Shown in pieces: positions 24,879-33,672 of a DNA stretch of 64,000 nt. The notes beneath the pieces are model-generated. The model was not told where the DNA came from. It saw only the letters and a program-made list of their open reading frames with translations, and did no database searches. The DNA comes from Chryseobacterium gambrini (GTDB lineage Bacteria; Bacteroidota; Bacteroidia; Flavobacteriales; Weeksellaceae): positions 1 through 64,000 of the forward strand of contig NZ_FTOV01000015.1 of NCBI RefSeq assembly GCF_900156825.1, read 5' to 3'. Within the stretch, counting starts at the first letter, position 1. The number at the start of each line of letters is the position of its first letter. The translations under genes and the position numbers were made by a program.

Positions 24879-25649
24879 TTATTTTGTAAACTTTAAAGGA
24901 TATTTTACATTTTTATATCCGTCGATACTTGCTTTTAATGATCCGACTGCCAATTCAGCTTTCAATAAAATAGGAATATGATTGGCGTCGTTGGAAACCC
25001 ACATCGTTACTCCTTCTTTCTCTTTAAAAACCCTTCCGCTCTTCACAGACGGAATAATTTTTAAACAATTAATTGTCCCGAATTTGGTATCCAGATTTTC
25101 AGTTCCCACCACTTTTAGCTGAAAAGGAAACATTTCATCATCAATCCATACATTCATGTTGATTACTGTTCCTGTTCTCAGTTCAGCAGCAGTTTTACTT
25201 CTTAAATAATAGAAGCAGGAAAGCATATCCTGAACTCCTTTTACAGATTTTATTACTTTCGATCCGTTTGCCGGCGTTTTCTTGTCCGTTAAAACCAATG
25301 TGTTATTGTCATGATTGAAGGTTGTTTCCAGATGCTGTCTGTAGCTTCCTTCCCTCACGTTTCTTACATAAAAGCTCGGAAGTTCAGTCTGCATATTGAT
25401 GTAGCTTTCATAAAAATCTTCTACCTTAAAAAACGCTCTTACTGCTCCAGTTGTCTGTCCCGTTCCTCTTACATGAAGATGCGGAGCTCCTTTGAAGGTG
25501 GTTTTCTGTGCCGTAAGATTAGCGGTACCAGCATTCAGAAATCCGTAATGGATTCTCAGCGTAATAGACTCTCCGTCTGCAATATTATCAATCTGTCCAA
25601 ATCCCAGAATGAATATAAATATCGAAATAATACTTAAAAATTTCTTCAT
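24879..25649 (-). CDS. DUF3108 periplasmic protein
   Basis: 256 residues with a signal peptide (MKKFLSIISIFIFILGFGQ). DUF3108 features are visible: ESITLRIHYGFLNAGTA at the start of the mature protein, AHLHVRGTG-like middle strands, and MWVSNDANHIPILLKAEL near the end. The fold is related to lipoprotein-carrier-like (LolA/LolB) beta sheets. It is monocistronic and divergent from the ferredoxin reductase gene across a 156-bp promoter region. The function of the family is unknown; envelope assembly or sensing is plausible. Confidence 0.82.
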   Translation of the reverse strand: MKKFLSIISIFIFILGFGQIDNIADGESITLRIHYGFLNAGTANLTAQKTTFKGAPHLHVRGTGQTTGAVRAFFKVEDFYESYINMQTELPSFYVRNVREGSYRQHLETTFNHDNNTLVLTDKKTPANGSKVIKSVKGVQDMLSCFYYLRSKTAAELRTGTVINMNVWIDDEMFPFQLKVVGTENLDTKFGTINCLKIIPSVKSGRVFKEKEGVTMWVSNDANHIPILLKAELAVGSLKASIDGYKNVKYPLKFTK

Positions 25650-25805
25650 AATTTAAATTTTACAAAAACATTGCCAAATTCAATAACTTTAAAATATGAA
25701 ATATATTTGACAAATCTCAGTTTTTTATTTAGACTGAATTAAATATGCTTCGCATTAAAATTAGTAAATTTGCGATCACAAGTATAATTAAATTATCTTA
25801 TAATT

Positions 25806-26861
25806 ATGATAACGACGGATATATTGATCATAGGAGCCGGTCCTACAGGACTTTTTGCTGTATTTGAAGCAGGTTTATTAAAAATGAAGTGCCATATTAT
25901 TGATGCACTTCCTCAACCGGGAGGACAGTTGGCTGAGCTTTATCCTAAAAAGCCTATTTTCGATATTCCGGGATATCCTTCTGTAAATGCGGGAGAGCTT
26001 GTGGATAATTTGATGGAGCAGATCAAGCAGTTTCAGCCGGGATTCACTTTGGGAGAAACAGCAGTTTCTTATACAAAAGTAGATGATGAATGGTTTGAGG
26101 TAGTTACGAACAAAGGAACGGTTCACAGAGCGAAAGCGATTGCTATTGCAGGAGGTTTAGGAACTTTCGAGCCAAGAAAACCTACCATTGAAAATGTAGC
26201 CGATTACGAAGAAAAAGGTCTTGAATATTTTGTAAAAGAGCCTGAACATTTCAGAAATAAAAAAGTAGTGATTGCTGGAGGAGGAGATTCTGCACTGGAC
26301 TGGAGTATTTTCTTATCTAATGTAGCGAGTGAAGTTACTTTAATTCATAGAAGAAACGAATTCCGTGGCGCTCTGGATTCTGTAGAAAAAGTTCAGGATC
26401 TTAAAAATCAGGGTAAAATTAAATTAATTACTCCTGCGGAAGTTACAGCGATTAAAGGTGACGGAAAAGTAGAAGCGATTACAGTGGCAATTGACGGACA
26501 GGATCCTTACGATATTGAGACAGATTATTTTATTCCGTTATTCGGTTTAACACCAAAATTGGGAGAAATCGGAAACTGGGGACTGAATATCGAGAAAAAT
26601 GCGATCGTTGTAAACAATGCTTTGGACTATCAGACAAACATTGACGGAATTTATGCGATCGGAGATATCAATACTTATCCGGGAAAATTAAAGCTGATTC
26701 TTTGCGGATTCCATGAAGCTACTTTAATGTGTCAGAGTGTTTATAACAGACTGAATCCGGGTAAAAAATTCGTTCTGAAATATACAACGGTAAGCGGCGT
26801 AGACGGATTCGACGGAAGCAGAAAAGAAGCAGAAAAAGCTGTTGTTAAAAAAATTGACTAA
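25806..26861 (+). CDS. thioredoxin reductase-like ferredoxin-NADP+ reductase
   Basis: 351 residues. The FAD loop is IGAGPTGLFAVFEAG at residues about 7-21, PQPGGQL follows, and the NADPH loop is AGGGDSALDW near 158. There is no CxxC redox pair between them, which separates this ferredoxin-NADP+ reductase type from thioredoxin reductases. The C-terminal FAD site is YAIGDINTYPGKLKLIL. It transfers electrons between NADPH and ferredoxin in the cytoplasm. A ferredoxin gene follows 61 bp downstream, a natural partner. TAAATTTG at 25765-25772 may be its -7 element. Confidence 0.92.
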   Translation: MITTDILIIGAGPTGLFAVFEAGLLKMKCHIIDALPQPGGQLAELYPKKPIFDIPGYPSVNAGELVDNLMEQIKQFQPGFTLGETAVSYTKVDDEWFEVVTNKGTVHRAKAIAIAGGLGTFEPRKPTIENVADYEEKGLEYFVKEPEHFRNKKVVIAGGGDSALDWSIFLSNVASEVTLIHRRNEFRGALDSVEKVQDLKNQGKIKLITPAEVTAIKGDGKVEAITVAIDGQDPYDIETDYFIPLFGLTPKLGEIGNWGLNIEKNAIVVNNALDYQTNIDGIYAIGDINTYPGKLKLILCGFHEATLMCQSVYNRLNPGKKFVLKYTTVSGVDGFDGSRKEAEKAVVKKID

Positions 26862-26922
26862 TTTTGTTGTCTGTTGTTGAATATCATTACATCAACAATC
26901 AACTATTAACGATCAACAAAAG

Positions 26923-27252
26923 ATGAGCGATATTAATATAAAAATTACCGATAGGGAAGGAGTTACGCACGATGTTGTTGCACCAACGGATATGTCTATG
27001 AATCTGATGGAAATCATCCGTTCTTATGAACTGGCGGAAGAAGGAACCATCGGAGTTTGCGGAGGAATGGCTATGTGTGCTTCGTGTCAGGTTTACGTGA
27101 CCAACGATCCGGGACTTGATGAAATGGGCGCAGAAGAAGATGCCATGTTGGGTGAAGCATTCCATGTACAGAAAAACAGCAGACTGGGTTGTCAGCTGCA
27201 TATTGTTCCAGAAATGGAAGGTCTGGAAGTAGAGATTGCTCCTTATCCTTAG
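26923..27252 (+). CDS. 2Fe-2S ferredoxin (adrenodoxin type)
   Basis: 109 residues. The cluster ligands are Cys46, Cys52, Cys55 (CGGMAMCASC) and Cys90 (LGCQLHIVP), the Cys-x5-Cys-x2-Cys...Cys spacing of the ISC/adrenodoxin-type ferredoxins. The acidic stretch GAEEDAM between them is the usual partner-docking surface. It is encoded 61 bp after a ferredoxin-NADP+ reductase gene and both end at a strong terminator, so they form a two-gene electron-transfer unit. The final acceptor (Fe-S assembly, a P450, a desaturase) is not in the window. Confidence 0.93.
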   Translation: MSDINIKITDREGVTHDVVAPTDMSMNLMEIIRSYELAEEGTIGVCGGMAMCASCQVYVTNDPGLDEMGAEEDAMLGEAFHVQKNSRLGCQLHIVPEMEGLEVEIAPYP

Positions 27253-27270
27253 AAAGATTTTAACTTACCA

Positions 27271-27317
27271 TAAAATAAAAGCCTCCCGAAGAAAATCTTC
27301 GGGAGGCTTTTATTTTA
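27271..27317. terminator. bidirectional terminator between ferredoxin and prolyl oligopeptidase
   Basis: A 22-bp stem (arms beginning TAAAATAAAAGCCTCCCGAA) around an AAA loop, flanked by A- and T-runs so that it works for both convergent genes. Confidence 0.93.
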
Positions 27318-29468
27318 TCATTTTACAGGCTGAAATTTTGGATGTCCCACCTGCCACAAAGCAAATGAATAAATATCGGCGTATTCTTTAAAAATAACGT
27401 CAAAATCACTGGTGAAATGTCCGTTTTCATAGTTTACATACAGCAAAACAGGTTTTTCTGAGGCGGAATCTTTTTGCAGTATGGCTGCAAATTTTCCCGG
27501 CTCCCAAGGTTCAACTCTGGAGTCGTTCATTCCGGTGCGGATGATTACAGCGGGATACTTTACTCCCTCTTTTACTTTACTCTGGGCATCCATTTCAAGA
27601 AGGTTTTTGGTATCTTCTTCATTTTTTAAAGTTCCTATTTCCGGAATCTGATTGGGGCCATTAGGGGTAATCTCAGAACGTAAGGCATTGGTCATTCCCA
27701 CTTCTGCTATAGCTACAGAATACAGATCAGGTCTTTCCGTTATGGCTCTTCCAATGAGTACTCCGCCCATACTTACACCATTTCCTATGAGTTTTGAAGA
27801 TGAAGTATATTTTTGGGAGATCAGGTATTCCGAACATGCAATAAAATCTTTCCATGTATTCGGTTTTTTTGCTTTCATACCGTCTTTATGCCAGTTTTCA
27901 CCTTTTTCACCTCCTCCTCTTACGTGGGCTATTGCCAATACGACACCCTGTTCCAAAAGTACGGAAAGTCTTGTTGAGAAACGGGGCTCATATGAAAATC
28001 CATAACCGCCATAACCTGTAATATAAGCAGGATTACTGCCATCCATTTTTATATTTTTAGGATAAATAACAGATAGCGGAACCATAACGCCGTCGTGGCT
28101 TTTTACTTCCACCTCTTTTACGTTATAAAGTGTGCTGTAATCCGGATATTTTGTTTCTGAATTAAGGTATTTACTTTTTACGATATCTCCTTTTTCAGGG
28201 TTGTATTCGTAGGTCGTTAATGGAGTCAGCCAGTTAACGTTGTTACAGAATATGTTGTCATTTTCTCTTTGGTTGAGAGATAATGAACTGTTAACTCCGG
28301 TTGGGAAATCAATTTTTTTTCCGGCAAGCGTATTAATATTGACCTGATATTTATCTCTTACAATACCGTCTCCTAATGAATAATAAAGATAGTTTTTAGA
28401 ATTATGAATACTTATGATTACTTTATCCTTGTTTTCCGCAACTACTGTTGTGGCTTTATCAGGATCAGGATTTGATAAGCTTGTGAGAGTAATTTTATAA
28501 TTAGGTGCATCTTTATGAGTCAGCAGAAACAATTTGTCGCCGGAAATAAATACATCAGTGATATCGTCTGATGGTTTTACGATTTGCCTCCAGTTTATTT
28601 TTTTATTTTTTAATTCAGAAAAAGGTGCAACAAATATCGGACTTTCAGATTTTACAGAACTTAATCTTAAAACAATATTTTTATAGTCATCGGTAAAATA
28701 AATTGAGGGAAATTGCTCTGTTAAAGCATTCAGTTCCGGATAATCTTCTCTGGATGCTAATACCTTGTCAGCTTTTGTGTCGGTTCCAATCACATGAAGC
28801 ATGGCTTTCATGTCCTTTAGAAGCATATTGCTGCTTGGATCTGCGGTACTCATTTTTGTATAAAGAAGAGCCTTATCGTCGGGAGTAAATTCAAAAGCAA
28901 ATTCACTCCAGATAGGACCGATTTCATCCTTTAAAAATTTCTTGGTGGCAAGATCAAAAATTCTTAAGTTGCAGATTTCCCCACCTGCTTTTGACAGTAA
29001 AATTGCAATTTTCCCCGCTTTCGAGTCAAGTACAAAATTGGTGATTTGTGTATTTTTGCCAAGTGTTTCAGGATCAAAAATCAGCGATTCTTTTCCTGTT
29101 GCAAGATCTCTTGAATAAAGCTTAGAAAGGTTTTCGCTTTTTTTAGTCTTTGTATAAAAATAAGTGTTTCCTCTTTGATAGATGACGTCGAAAGAATCAC
29201 CGTTCATTTCCTGTACTTCTTTCATGCGTCTGTAAAGATCTTCACGGTGCGGAATTTTATCAATCACGGAATGGCTGAAATCAGACTGAGATTTGAACCA
29301 TTTTTTTACTTCAGGATTTTTGATGTCTTCCAGCCATCTGTAATGATCTGTGATTTTTGTACCAAAATAATCATCCACCACCGCTTTTTCAGGAGTTGCA
29401 GGATAATTGTACTGTGCGGATATTATTTGACTTAAAAATAATCCTGCTGAAAGAAATATATTTTTCAT
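27318..29468 (-). CDS. prolyl oligopeptidase family serine peptidase (S9A)
   Basis: 716 residues from the ATG at 29468, which gives a clean signal peptide (MKNIFLSAGLFLSQIISAQ). The first 430 residues form the seven-bladed propeller, the rest the alpha/beta hydrolase. The catalytic triad is Ser566 (GNGVSMGG), Asp649 (GMNDSRVE) and His684 (ENGHFTSDF). SYEPRFS and RGGGEKGENWH are typical of the family. It should cleave proline-containing peptides in the periplasm. It lies 46 bp downstream of the LOG gene on the same strand and ends at a shared terminator. Confidence 0.93.
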   Translation of the reverse strand: MKNIFLSAGLFLSQIISAQYNYPATPEKAVVDDYFGTKITDHYRWLEDIKNPEVKKWFKSQSDFSHSVIDKIPHREDLYRRMKEVQEMNGDSFDVIYQRGNTYFYTKTKKSENLSKLYSRDLATGKESLIFDPETLGKNTQITNFVLDSKAGKIAILLSKAGGEICNLRIFDLATKKFLKDEIGPIWSEFAFEFTPDDKALLYTKMSTADPSSNMLLKDMKAMLHVIGTDTKADKVLASREDYPELNALTEQFPSIYFTDDYKNIVLRLSSVKSESPIFVAPFSELKNKKINWRQIVKPSDDITDVFISGDKLFLLTHKDAPNYKITLTSLSNPDPDKATTVVAENKDKVIISIHNSKNYLYYSLGDGIVRDKYQVNINTLAGKKIDFPTGVNSSLSLNQRENDNIFCNNVNWLTPLTTYEYNPEKGDIVKSKYLNSETKYPDYSTLYNVKEVEVKSHDGVMVPLSVIYPKNIKMDGSNPAYITGYGGYGFSYEPRFSTRLSVLLEQGVVLAIAHVRGGGEKGENWHKDGMKAKKPNTWKDFIACSEYLISQKYTSSSKLIGNGVSMGGVLIGRAITERPDLYSVAIAEVGMTNALRSEITPNGPNQIPEIGTLKNEEDTKNLLEMDAQSKVKEGVKYPAVIIRTGMNDSRVEPWEPGKFAAILQKDSASEKPVLLYVNYENGHFTSDFDVIFKEYADIYSFALWQVGHPKFQPVK

Positions 29469-29513
29469 GGCTGTATTTTTTTTTGACAATTAAAAGTCTG
29501 TAATGTAAATATA

Positions 29514-30095
29514 CTAAACTTCCTCCCTCGAAATCCATTTTCCAACATTCGGAGCCTGATAATTTTTCATCATTTCCAGTAATTCTTCAATATTTTCACA
29601 GATTAAAAGCATCTCACGGTTAATCTGCTTTAAAAATCCTTTTTCCACCATTGTTTCCACAAGCCTGATCAGATCGTCATAAAATCCGTTGATGTTTAAA
29701 ATTCCAATCGGTTTTTTATGAAGTCCCAGTTGCGCCCAGGTTATCATTTCAAAAAATTCTTCCATTGTTCCGTAACCTCCCGGAAGAACAATAACGCCGT
29801 CGCAAAGTTCATTCATTTTGGTTTTTCGTTCATGCATGGTTTCCACCAGAATTAATTCTGTCAATTGTTTGTGAGCAATTTCTTTGGACTGTAAAAAGCG
29901 GGGAAGGACGCCGGTTACTTTTCCGCCTTCATTCAGTGCTCCGTCTGCAACAGCGCCCATTAAACCAACATCTGCGCCGCCGTAAATAAGCTGAATTTTT
30001 TGTTTTGCCAGAGTTTCACCAAGCAAAGCTGCCTGTTCTTTGTAAATAGATGCAGAACCGAAGCTGGATCCGCAGAATACGGTGATACTTTTCAT
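29514..30095 (-). CDS. LOG-family protein (TIGR00730)
   Basis: 193 residues from the ATG at 30095 (MKSITVFCGSS), the family's typical start. The signature PGGYGTMEEFFE contains the PGGxGTxxE motif that binds the phosphoribosyl group, and Glu/Arg residues in MHERKTKM complete the active site. LOG proteins release free nitrogenous base from nucleoside 5'-monophosphates; some produce cytokinins, most bacterial ones have unknown physiological roles. It follows the toxin-antitoxin pair by 23 bp and may share its transcript. Confidence 0.9.
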   Translation of the reverse strand: MKSITVFCGSSFGSASIYKEQAALLGETLAKQKIQLIYGGADVGLMGAVADGALNEGGKVTGVLPRFLQSKEIAHKQLTELILVETMHERKTKMNELCDGVIVLPGGYGTMEEFFEMITWAQLGLHKKPIGILNINGFYDDLIRLVETMVEKGFLKQINREMLLICENIEELLEMMKNYQAPNVGKWISREEV

Positions 30096-30118
30096 GATTA
30101 ACAATTAAAAAAACTGAA

Positions 30119-30418
30119 TTAAATTTTTCTTTTTTGAGGGGACTGTCTGTTTGAAAAGAATGATAAAATTTCCACGCTGCCATTGTTTACGCGGTAATAC
30201 ATGGTGTTAAATTCCAGAATAACCAGTTTGTGAATGTTTTTGCTTTCGGATATGGGAAATATGAAAGGATTTTGAGATATAATTTCAATTAAACTTTCAA
30301 TTTTTTGAACAAGCTTTTTAATTTCTTTATCCGTAAAATGAAGTTGAAGATATTCTATTGTCTGTTCTAATTCCTCTAAAGCACTTGGGGTCCAGAGAAT
30401 ATTATAACCATTTTCCAT
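30119..30418 (-). CDS. RelE/ParE-superfamily toxin
   Basis: 99 residues with the compact beta-alpha fold of the superfamily: WTPSALEELEQTIEYL at the N-terminus, NPFIFPISE in the middle and a C-terminal strand YYRVNNGSVEILSFF. RelE members cleave mRNA on the ribosome and ParE members block gyrase; the sequence alone does not say which. Its start overlaps the end of the antitoxin gene by 17 bases, the classical antitoxin-first arrangement. Small size and AT-richness fit a mobile accessory module. Confidence 0.85.
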   Translation of the reverse strand: MENGYNILWTPSALEELEQTIEYLQLHFTDKEIKKLVQKIESLIEIISQNPFIFPISESKNIHKLVILEFNTMYYRVNNGSVEILSFFSNRQSPQKRKI

Positions 30419-30635
30419 ATAACTTTCTGGCTTCAGAATGAGATTTTAGTTCATTATTATCCGCTTCAGAAATTCCTTTTTCAATTGATTCTTTTTCTTC
30501 TTCCGAAATTAAACTCCACCAGTCTTTAGTCTCCTCTTTCCTGAATTGAATCAGTTTTTTGATAACAGAAGCATCCTCCAATGTTGACAGCCATTGAATT
30601 AATTCAAGTTTTTCATTGAGTGTCTGTGTGTTCAT
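30402..30635 (-). CDS. antitoxin partner of the RelE/ParE toxin
   Basis: 77 acidic residues, mostly helical (LNEKLELIQWLSTL, VIKKLIQFRKEE), ending in SHSEARKLYGKWL. In Bacteroidota such proteins with an EEEKESIEKGI segment followed by a C-terminal tail precede ParE-like toxins; the tail should wrap around the toxin. It lies upstream of and overlaps the toxin gene by 17 bases. The N-terminal part presumably binds the operon's own promoter, but no operator was identified. Confidence 0.82.
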   Translation of the reverse strand: MNTQTLNEKLELIQWLSTLEDASVIKKLIQFRKEETKDWWSLISEEEKESIEKGISEADNNELKSHSEARKLYGKWL

Positions 30636-30693
30636 ACTTTGGATTGTTTATTCAAATGTATAACTTTTTGATAACAATTGAGAAAGATTGGGA

Positions 30694-30730
30694 ACAAAAA
30701 ATATCCAAAATCAAAACGACTTTGGATATT
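30694..30730 (-). terminator. terminator of pepD
   Basis: AATATCCAAA (30700-30709) and TTTGGATATT (30721-30730). On the minus strand the stem is followed by a T-run. It begins 22 bp after the pepD stop. Confidence 0.88.
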
Positions 30731-30751
30731 CAATATAGCAATTTTACAATT

Positions 30752-32197
30752 TTATTTCTGAGGAATGTTGGCTAAAATATCTTTCAGGAAACTCCAGAAT
30801 TTCTGTGCCGAAGGAATATTTGCCTTTTCATCCGGAGAGTGTGCCCCACGAATGGTCGGTCCGAAACTTACCATTTCCATTTCAGGATAATTGGCTCCAA
30901 TAATTCCGCATTCCAGACCTGCGTGACAGGCTACAACATGAGGCTTTTCGCTGAATTTCTCCACGTAGATTTTTTCCATCAATTGAACGATTTCAGACCC
31001 CGGTTTTGGTTTCCATCCCGGATAAGAACCGCTGAAAACGGTATTCATTCCGGCAAGTTCAGCAACCGATTTTAACTGTTCAGCCACTGAATCTTTAGAT
31101 GATTCTACAGATGATCTGGAAAGGTTTAAAATTTTTAATGCACCGTGTTTTAATTCAACTCTTGCGACGTTATTGGAAGATTCTACCAGATCTTTTACAT
31201 CCGGACTCATTCTGTACACTCCGTTATGAAGACATTTCAACGTTAAAATGATTTTTTTTGAATCTGCTTCCGAAATCGCTTTCTCTGAAGTTGTCGTGTT
31301 TTCGATATTGATCTGAAGACCGGCTTCAATGCCTGCAAATTCGTCTAAAATTTCTTTTTTAAGTCCGTTCGTCACTTCTTCGATAAATTCCTGAGCATTT
31401 CTTACAGAAGCAACAGCAACCGCTTCTCTCGGGATAGCATTTCTCAATCCGCCTCCGTCAATAGAAATCAACTGAATGTTTTCTTTTTCCAAAGCCTTAT
31501 AAAGAAGTCTTCCCAAAATAACATTTGCATTTCCGAAGCCTTTGTGAATATCCATTCCGGAATGCCCTCCTTGTAAACCTTTTACTTCAAATCTCACGAT
31601 TTGTCCGTTTGCCGCTTCAGTTTCGTAGTTTTGAGAGATCGTTACATCAATTCCTCCGGCGCAGCCGATATCAATTTCATCGTCTTCTTCGGTATCAAGA
31701 TTCAGAAGGATATCTCCCGTTAACTGTCCCGGTTTAAGACCTAAAGCTCCCGTCATTCCTGTTTCTTCATCAATAGTGAAAAGTGCCTCCAAAGCAGGGT
31801 GCGGAATATCTGAACTTTCCAGAATAGACATGATTGTCGCTACTCCTAAGCCATTGTCGGCTCCTAAAGTGGTTCCTTTTGCTTTTACCCAGTCTCCATC
31901 GATTTCCATTTTGATTCCTTCTGTTTCAAAATCAAAATTTACATCATTGTTTTTTTGGCAAACCATATCCAGATGCGATTGCAAAACCACAGATTTGCGG
32001 TTTTCCATTCCTGCTGTTGCCGGTTTTTTGATGATTACATTTCCTACTTCATCAACAGTAGTTTCCAGTCCTAAGTTTTCACCAAATTCTCTGATGAACG
32101 CAATTACTTTTTCTTCTTTTTTTGAGGGTCTCGGAACCGCATTTAATTTGGAGAAATTTTTCCAGATAATCTGCGGTTCTATATTAGATAGCTCCAT
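30752..32197 (-). CDS. pepD: aminoacyl-histidine dipeptidase (cytosol non-specific dipeptidase)
   Basis: 481 residues from the ATG at 32197 (MELSNIEPQ), the standard PepD length. The M20/M28-type di-zinc site is intact: LQSHLDMVCQK (His and catalytic Asp), TTLGADNGLGVAT (bridging Asp), DEETGMTGA (general-base Glu pair), and a late CHAGLECG. It hydrolyses Xaa-His and other dipeptides in the cytoplasm. The frame stays open to 32245, but a TAATTTTG -7-like element (complement of 32213-32220) lies between, supporting the shorter start. It is monocistronic. Confidence 0.94.
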   Translation of the reverse strand: MELSNIEPQIIWKNFSKLNAVPRPSKKEEKVIAFIREFGENLGLETTVDEVGNVIIKKPATAGMENRKSVVLQSHLDMVCQKNNDVNFDFETEGIKMEIDGDWVKAKGTTLGADNGLGVATIMSILESSDIPHPALEALFTIDEETGMTGALGLKPGQLTGDILLNLDTEEDDEIDIGCAGGIDVTISQNYETEAANGQIVRFEVKGLQGGHSGMDIHKGFGNANVILGRLLYKALEKENIQLISIDGGGLRNAIPREAVAVASVRNAQEFIEEVTNGLKKEILDEFAGIEAGLQINIENTTTSEKAISEADSKKIILTLKCLHNGVYRMSPDVKDLVESSNNVARVELKHGALKILNLSRSSVESSKDSVAEQLKSVAELAGMNTVFSGSYPGWKPKPGSEIVQLMEKIYVEKFSEKPHVVACHAGLECGIIGANYPEMEMVSFGPTIRGAHSPDEKANIPSAQKFWSFLKDILANIPQK

Positions 32198-32225
32198 GAA
32201 ATTTATTTTTATCAAAATTACGAAA

Positions 32226-32257
32226 TAAAAAATGCTTCCGATCATTCAGAAGCATTC
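32226..32257 (-). terminator. terminator of the Abi-like gene
   Basis: AATGCTTC (32231-32238) pairs with GAAGCATT (32249-32256) and is followed on the minus strand by TTTTTTATTT. It isolates the gene at 32274-33044 from pepD. Confidence 0.88.
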
Positions 32258-32273
32258 TTTATATCAATTTATT

Positions 32274-33044
32274 TTAATCCAATTTTCTTCTTATTGAAGT
32301 TATTAATTTATGCAGCTCTTCCGGAAGACCGTGATTACATTCACAATCTAAACAAAATTGTTGTATAAGTTCTTCATTACTTTCGTCTCTAATCCTTGTT
32401 ATAATTTTGTATTCAAATAAATGCCTTGTCAAAGTTCTTATAATTTCTTTATTATTACTTTTTGAACTTTTTAATTTTTCAAGAAGTAAATCCATAATTT
32501 GTAATATGCTTAATAATTCGGAAACACTTTGATTGTTTTTTAATTCATATTCAGAACCATGATAGTGGCATCTTATTTGGGAAAACAGGTTGAAAAAAGC
32601 ATCACCTCCATAGTGAATAACATTAAGATTTTTCACATCAATATTTTTTAAGTTATCGACAGGTAATGTTGTGAATTGGAAACTGTTGATATTATCAGTT
32701 AAGTAAGAGTATAATTGATTTAAATTATTAGTTTCATTTTCATATTCTTTTTCACTATTTTCTTTATCAATTTGCTTTTGAATTAACTCATTTGCTTTTA
32801 CTTGAGCTTTTAAAGCATAAAAAACTAAAAAAGCTCCTATTAAATTAAGAAAAGGAGCAGTAATTCCCCCTATAGTATCACCAATTTGACCTGTTTCTGA
32901 AAAGTTTAATTTTTCCCAAAAAAATTCTCTTGTAAGTATAAATGGTGCTAAAAAAATTATTGCAATACCAATTCCTAAAAACCATTTAGCTTTTTCAAGT
33001 ATTTCGGTGATTTCGAAATTTTTATCATCCTTTTTTTTATTCAT
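32274..33044 (-). CDS. membrane protein resembling putative phage abortive infection proteins
   Basis: 256 residues. Two N-terminal membrane segments (about 20-40 and 60-80) enclose ETGQIGDTIGGITAPFLNLIG, which leads into FYALKAQVKANELIQKQ and a coiled coil. This layout (two helices with a G-x-x-GD-x-x-GG turn, then a heptad region) is what I recall of the putative phage abortive infection family (putAbiC, PF16872). The remaining 150 residues are mostly helical with a CDCECNHG Cys cluster near residue 233. The gene is visibly more AT-rich than pepD or the lipoprotein gene and has its own terminator, suggesting acquisition. Anti-phage function is inference. Confidence 0.6.
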   Translation of the reverse strand: MNKKKDDKNFEITEILEKAKWFLGIGIAIIFLAPFILTREFFWEKLNFSETGQIGDTIGGITAPFLNLIGAFLVFYALKAQVKANELIQKQIDKENSEKEYENETNNLNQLYSYLTDNINSFQFTTLPVDNLKNIDVKNLNVIHYGGDAFFNLFSQIRCHYHGSEYELKNNQSVSELLSILQIMDLLLEKLKSSKSNNKEIIRTLTRHLFEYKIITRIRDESNEELIQQFCLDCECNHGLPEELHKLITSIRRKLD

Positions 33045-33085
33045 TATTGGTATTTACTTATAGAAATTACATTAATACGATTCAA

Positions 33086-33577
33086 TTAGCATCCGCATTC
33101 TCCGTAAACAGGTAGGGTAACAACCGTTCCGTCCGGTTTTTCAATCGTAAGCGTACCTTCAAAAAGTAAAGCTTCTTCTCCTTTTATTTTTTTACCTTTT
33201 ACCGAGATTTTGTAGTCGTCGCTTTCAATTTCTTTGCTCAGTTCTTCGTCTACTTCCATATCACTTGAAGAGATCAGATTCATGGCAAGTCTTTTTCCGT
33301 CCAGCTTCATGTAGGCTGTTTTTCCGGCATCATCTGCATAAATGTATTTTTCGTTTTCAAAATCCGACTTGCTTTTTGCAAAATAGCATGAGCATTCCTT
33401 AATTTCTTTTGGAAAAGGAAATGGATCAACAACAATGCCTGTTTTCTGGGCATCTGTTTTTACAGAATCCTGAACTACCGTTACAGAATCTTTTTTTGCC
33501 GAGTCGGAAACTGTTTCTTTATCCTTTTTGCAGGCAACCAGAAGGAAAGCCGAAAAGAAAATGATTACATATTTCAT
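33086..33577 (-). CDS. hypothetical lipoprotein
   Basis: 163 residues with a type II signal peptide (MKYVIIFFSAFLLVAC, lipid Cys16). A charged Lys/Ser/Asp linker to about residue 50 is followed by a small domain starting KECSCYFAKSKSDFE and ending VYGECGC, with paired cysteines at both ends that could form disulfides or bind metal. The family is common in Bacteroidota but uncharacterised. It should be anchored in the envelope. It is monocistronic, and its upstream gap holds only a weak TAAGTTTC-like -7 element. Confidence 0.7.
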   Translation of the reverse strand: MKYVIIFFSAFLLVACKKDKETVSDSAKKDSVTVVQDSVKTDAQKTGIVVDPFPFPKEIKECSCYFAKSKSDFENEKYIYADDAGKTAYMKLDGKRLAMNLISSSDMEVDEELSKEIESDDYKISVKGKKIKGEEALLFEGTLTIEKPDGTVVTLPVYGECGC

Positions 33578-33672
33578 CGTGTATTATTTAATTTAACCTA
33601 AAAATTTTCGAAACTTAAAGGTATGAAAAATTTAATTTATTGATTTTTCTGATAAAGTTTGACCGTTTAAAA

